From contig JAUJYZ010000584.1 in the NCBI GenBank assembly GCA_033675265.1, positions 1 to 64,000 of the forward strand: a stretch of DNA of 64,000 nt, in the 5' to 3' direction. The stretch's first letter is position 1, and the number at the start of each line of letters is the position of its first letter. Shown here piece after piece: positions 45,304-64,000 of this stretch. The translations under genes and the position numbers were made by a program. The notes under the pieces were generated by a model. It saw only the letters and a program-made list of their open reading frames with translations, made no database searches and was not told where the DNA came from. This stretch comes from Actinostola sp. cb2023. Lineage: Eukaryota > Cnidaria > Anthozoa > Actiniaria > Actinostolidae.

Positions 45304-46325
45304 GTTTTTCACGATGTGCCAAAATTTTGCGCAATTTTCAAATTGCTTCATTCTTAACAAAATACACATGGTTGGAAAGCTTACAGTCATGGCTACAAGA
45401 ATCTGCAGTTAGATTTATAAAAACGTATAATTTGAAGATGTTATAATGGAAAAGGTACAACGCCTTGGAAAACCACAAAAAAAGCACATTTCTTGCCGAT
45501 TTTTCCTACTTCTAAGTTTCTGTTTGCAACCAAACTTACGCCATATATAGGTATATGTAAATTAATAACTTTGACGTTCAAATATTTAGAAATACTAAAA
45601 TAGTTAGCGAAAAAATCGAAGACGATGATTTTTCTCCAAGGTGGGATACCTGTGTCATGCCACAATACCACAGGAACCCCGCCATTTCTTATGTCAGTAT
45701 AGCATCTCTGTCGATTTTCTCGTGAACTATTTTAAAATTTCCAAATATTTAAACGCCAATGATACTTATTGACATAGATCTATCTATGGTGTAAGTTTGG
45801 TTACAAACAGAAACCTAAAAGTAGGAGAAAAAGGCTAAAAGCGTGATTTTTTTGCGGTTTTTCCAGGCGTAGCTGACGCAACACACGTTTTCCCTTATAA
45901 CTTGCTTTACTTAGCGTTTTATAGCCATGACTATAAGCTTTCCAACGATGTGTTATTTGTTAAGATTGAAGCAATTTGAAAATTTCGTAAAATTTTGGCA
46001 CATCGTGAAAAACGGGCTTTTTATCGATTTTCGAAATTTTGATTTTAACCGCCGTTTTCCAAATAAGCAAAGTTTCAAAATTCTTTTTGCCCAGCGATTT
46101 AAAGCTATCTTAACAGGTTGTTATGTGCGTTGTTTGCTTTTCGAAAAATGCGTGCAAAGAGAGATGGTATGGATTTGGGCTCCCTGTGCTTTTTTCAAGA
46201 TTTCAGAGTCCAAAAACTTTTGGCCAAATCGCGTAATTTTCAAGTAAAACGTCTTTCTCATTCTGTTTGTTGTGTTTCGCTGATATTTTAGTTTTGAGAT
46301 CTTTTGTTTTTATCCTTTTTTTTGG

Positions 46326-47079
46326 GACCATCGTGAAATAATATGACTTTAACCGCCCTATAACAGAATGATGTCGAATTCTACACTTTAAACTGTTTCT
46401 TAGTCACTCTTGATCATATACATACACATAGAAAGTAAAATATATGCTTTTAAAGCGAAAATTTGTGTAGATTCTATTGTTTAAATACTCAATTGTGATT
46501 GGATAATTTGTATGAAAATTTGTTTGGGTGGCCTGGGTTAGTGTAATCCAGAGCCTATAGCCCATGCAAAATGAAACCTCAACCATCCCAAATGGTGAAC
46601 GTGCATAGGTAAGGACAGATTTGCGCTAGTACAGGTATTTTGTGAAATTCATTGAGTATATTATTTTTAAGATATTTAAGCCATGTGCAATCAACCACGT
46701 GCACATGTTACCAAGGCAACGCAATTTCCTTTTTAATTAACAAAAATAAAATATCCATACACGTTTCGATAACAGTTATGTAAAACTTCTTAACTTTAGA
46801 TATTGAATGTTTACTTGGGAAAAGATCGTCCACGTCTGAACACTCCCTTTTTAATCAGATGGAAAAGGTAAAAAGAGAGGGCCTGGGTGCTAGGTTGGAC
46901 TCCGACATGAGTATGCGGTCTGGAAGTACAGCGGTATTTTTTTTAGCAGTTATGAAGTTGAATAAAAATGCCAATTAATGCGAAATTTTTCTTATACTCC
47001 TGTGCAGACAGGGCACACCCCTCTCTCCCAAGCCTATTCTTTTCGTATAAAATCAATTGCTCCTTTGGACAAACCTTGG
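46326..47079. other. no feature recognised
   Basis: AT-rich flank. No gene or clear repeat. Confidence 0.4.
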
Positions 47080-47084
47080 CAAGG

Positions 47085-47475
47085 TGTTCGTGTAGCTGCA
47101 CAAATTGTCCTGGCTATTATTGTTTTTGATGTAAAAAGAACACAGAGAACGACAATAGAACAATAGCCAGGACTTTTGTGCAGCTACACGAAGACCTGAC
47201 CAGACAGACAGACAGATAGTTCGTGTAGCTGCACAAATTGTCCTTACAATTGTTTTTTTATGTAAAAACAACACATAGAACGACAATAGAACAATAGCCA
47301 TGTCCTGGTTGCACGAAAGGTGAATAGCGCTATCCACCAGATAAGTCTTATCCAACGGATAAAATTTATTGGATAACTGCATCAGTTTTATCCGTTGGAT
47401 AAGACTTATCCGGTGGATAGCGCTATTCACCTTTCGTACAACCGGAGCCAGGACTTTTGTGCAGCTACACAAAGA
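47085..47475. mobile_element. nested foldback elements
   Basis: Outer repeats with GTGTAGCTGCACAAA (three occurrences, both orientations) enclose an inner MITE at about 47307-47443 with inverted GGTGAATAGCGCTATCCACC arms and GGATAAGACTTATCC cores. Confidence 0.8.
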
Positions 47476-47634
47476 CTTGACCCAAACCTTTTGGATATAT
47501 GAAGGCGAGGGGGACTGGATCCTAAATCCTAGTCCATCTCATTCATAAAAGCACAGGGAACCCGTCAAGAGAAGTCTTTAGACGTAACAAGAAATTTCCA
47601 ATAATATAAAAGAAATAACAAAACGAAGTTAACG

Positions 47635-61838
<14,204 letters not shown>

Positions 61839-61924
61839 CTATGAAATACAGAACAAATAGAAATGAAAGAAAGAAGATGAATGGATGAGTAATAAAATAA
61901 AATATGAAAACAAACAATCAAAGT

Positions 61925-64000
61925 AATGATTTATTATTGATGATGATGATAACACCACCATTGTCATCATCATCATTATGACTGTTGTTATCAATAGTAT
62001 CATCACCAGCACTGTTATTATCACCAACACCATTATCATAATCATCACTCCCATTACCATCCACTGCCACCATCATCATCACCATCACTGTCATCACCAA
62101 CACCATTACCATATTTAAGCATCACCCTCATCATCAACCACTACTACAACCATCACTAATAATATTATCATCATCATCAACCACCACCACCATCACTAAT
62201 AATATTATCATCATCATCATCACCACCACCACCATCACTAATAATATTATCATCATCATCAACCACCACCACCATCACTAATAATATTATCATCATCATC
62301 AACCACCACCACCATCACTAATAATATTATCATCATCATCAACCACCACCACCATCACTAATAATATTATCATCATCATCAACCACCACCACCATCACTA
62401 ATAATATTATCATCATCATCATCACACCACCATCACCACCACCACCATCACCAACATACCACCATCATCATCATCAATCACTACCACCATCACCACTAAA
62501 TATCATATCATCATCATCATCATCATCATCACCACCACCACCATCACTAATAATATTATCATCATCATCAACCACCACCACCATCATCATAATAATATTA
62601 TCATCATCATCAACCACCACCACCATCACCAACTAATAATATTATCATCATCATCAACCACTACCACCATCACCAACAACATTATCATCATCATCACCAC
62701 CACCACCACCACCATCACCAACACCATCATTATCATCATCATCAACCATTATCCATCATCACCACCACCACCATCACAATATTATCATCATCATCAACCA
62801 CTACCACCATCACCAACAATATTATCATCATCATCACCACCACCACCATCACTAACAATATTATCATCATCATCAACCACCACCACCACACACTAATAAT
62901 ACATCATCATCATCACCACCACCACCATCACCAACAATATTATCATCATCATCAACCACCACCACCATCACTAATAATATTCATCATCATCATCAACCAC
63001 CACCACCATCACCAACAATCATTATCATCATCATCAACCACCACCACCATCACCACAATATTATCATCATCATCACCAACCATCACCACATCATCAATTA
63101 TCATCATCATCATCACTACCACCATCACCATTATCATCACCATCACACCACCATCAACAATATCATCATCATCCACCACCACCACATCACCATCAATAAT
63201 AATATTATCATCATCATCAACCACCACCACCATCACAATATATATCATCATCATCAACCACTACCACCATCACTAAATATATATCATCATCATCACCACC
63301 ACCACCACCATCACCAACTAAATATTATCATCATCATCAACCACTACCACCATCACAACAACATTATCATCATCATCATCATCACCACCTACCACCATCA
63401 CTAATAATATTATCATCATCATCATCATACCACCATCACCACCACCATCACCACCAACAATATTATCATCATCATCAACAACCACCACCACCATCACCAA
63501 CCACCATCATTATCATCATCATCAACCACTACCACCATCACCACAATATTATCATCATCATCACCACCACCACCATCACAACAATATTATCATCATCATC
63601 CACATCCACCACTAACCACCATCACCATCACCACAATATTATCATCATCATCATCACCACTACCACCATCACCAACAATATTATCATCATCATCAACCAC
63701 CACCACCATCACCAACAATATTATCATCATCATCACCACCACCACCACCATCACAATATTATCATCATCATCATCATCATCATCACCACCACCACCATCA
63801 CCACCACCACCACACCAACAATTATCATCATCATCATCACCACTACCACCATCACCAAATATATCATCATCATCATCATCACCACCACCACCACCATCAC
63901 CAACAATTATCATCATCATCATCACATCACCACCACACACCACCACCACCACCACCACCATCACCAATAATATTATCATCATCATCAACCACCACCACCA
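61925..64000. repeat. ATTATCATCATCATC / ACCACCACCACC array
   Basis: A unit of roughly 45-50 bp alternating AATATTATCATCATCATCA with ACCACCACCACCATCACCAA fills the rest of the window, with many small length changes. No exon seen inside. Confidence 0.95.

Larger units (their letters stand above)
42580..46119. repeat. 1.4-kb palindromic unit, copy 2, with nested insertion
   Basis: Nearly identical to copy 1 apart from the insertion at 43194-45303 and small deletions near its right end. A third, truncated head of the same unit follows at 46120-46325. Confidence 0.85.

Noticed and set aside
61839..63988. Met/Val/Asp-rich minus-strand frames
   Set aside because: Translations of the ATCATCATC/ACCACCACC array.

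Overview
The window is eukaryotic, nuclear and metazoan. It holds three spliced host genes with GT-AG introns whose phases agree exon to exon, and the introns are filled with microsatellites, minisatellites, palindromic (foldback) elements, tRNA-derived SINEs and a LINE remnant. Gene content and repeat style suggest a non-vertebrate animal such as a cnidarian or sponge; the phylum cannot be fixed from the sequence alone.

Layout. (1) 1-20,722, minus strand: an M28-family metallopeptidase gene with exons at 20722-20510, 20212-19961, 13433-13259, 2680-2421 and probably 80-3. Its introns are 6.5 and 10.6 kb. (2) Inside the 10.6-kb intron, a 22-bp-unit microsatellite is split by an 8.16-kb insertion (4527-12686). 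It has short terminal inverted repeats (CGTT[T/G]CCCTAA), an inverted pair of 100-bp-unit minisatellites, a spliced superfamily 3 (SF3) helicase gene on the plus strand, a convergent tyrosine recombinase gene on the minus strand (C2H2 finger, catalytic R-K-HxxR-H-Y, telobox-like Myb domain), and a cluster of ten phased GGAAC-N4/5-GTTCC palindromes. I do not recognise this helicase plus tyrosine recombinase arrangement as a named animal transposon class. It is the best candidate here for an undescribed system. (3) The next intron carries a GACA/GATTGA array that is itself interrupted by 3.7 kb of nested elements. (4) 20.7-31.7 kb has no supported gene: a TA-flanked minisatellite-bearing transposon, a SINE composite, foldbacks, a 2.6-kb element inside 80-bp inverted repeats, and a 150-bp tandem repeat. 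(5) 31,739-38,081, plus strand: a complete three-exon VWA5A-like gene (VIT plus VWA domains, 818 aa), with foldbacks and a truncated LINE in its introns. (6) 38.1-47.6 kb: repeats only, including a tandem pair of 1.4-kb palindromic units. One unit contains a 2.1-kb transposon with a perfect 15-bp TIR and 10-bp target duplication; the other keeps the empty site. (7) 47,635-61,838, minus strand: fifteen consecutive exons encoding the catalytic region of poly(ADP-ribose) glycohydrolase (PARG), 448 aa to the stop; the 5' part lies beyond the window. (8) 61.9-64 kb: an ATTATCATCATCATC / ACCACCACCACC array, presumably in the upstream PARG intron.

The host genes show no sign of working as a cluster. 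The functional unit proposed is the 8.16-kb element: the helicase could drive replication or melting, the recombinase integration or excision, with the phased palindromes and TTAGGG-containing ends as possible recognition sites. Mechanism is inference; gene content, splice signals, catalytic motifs and insertion junctions are read directly from the sequence.
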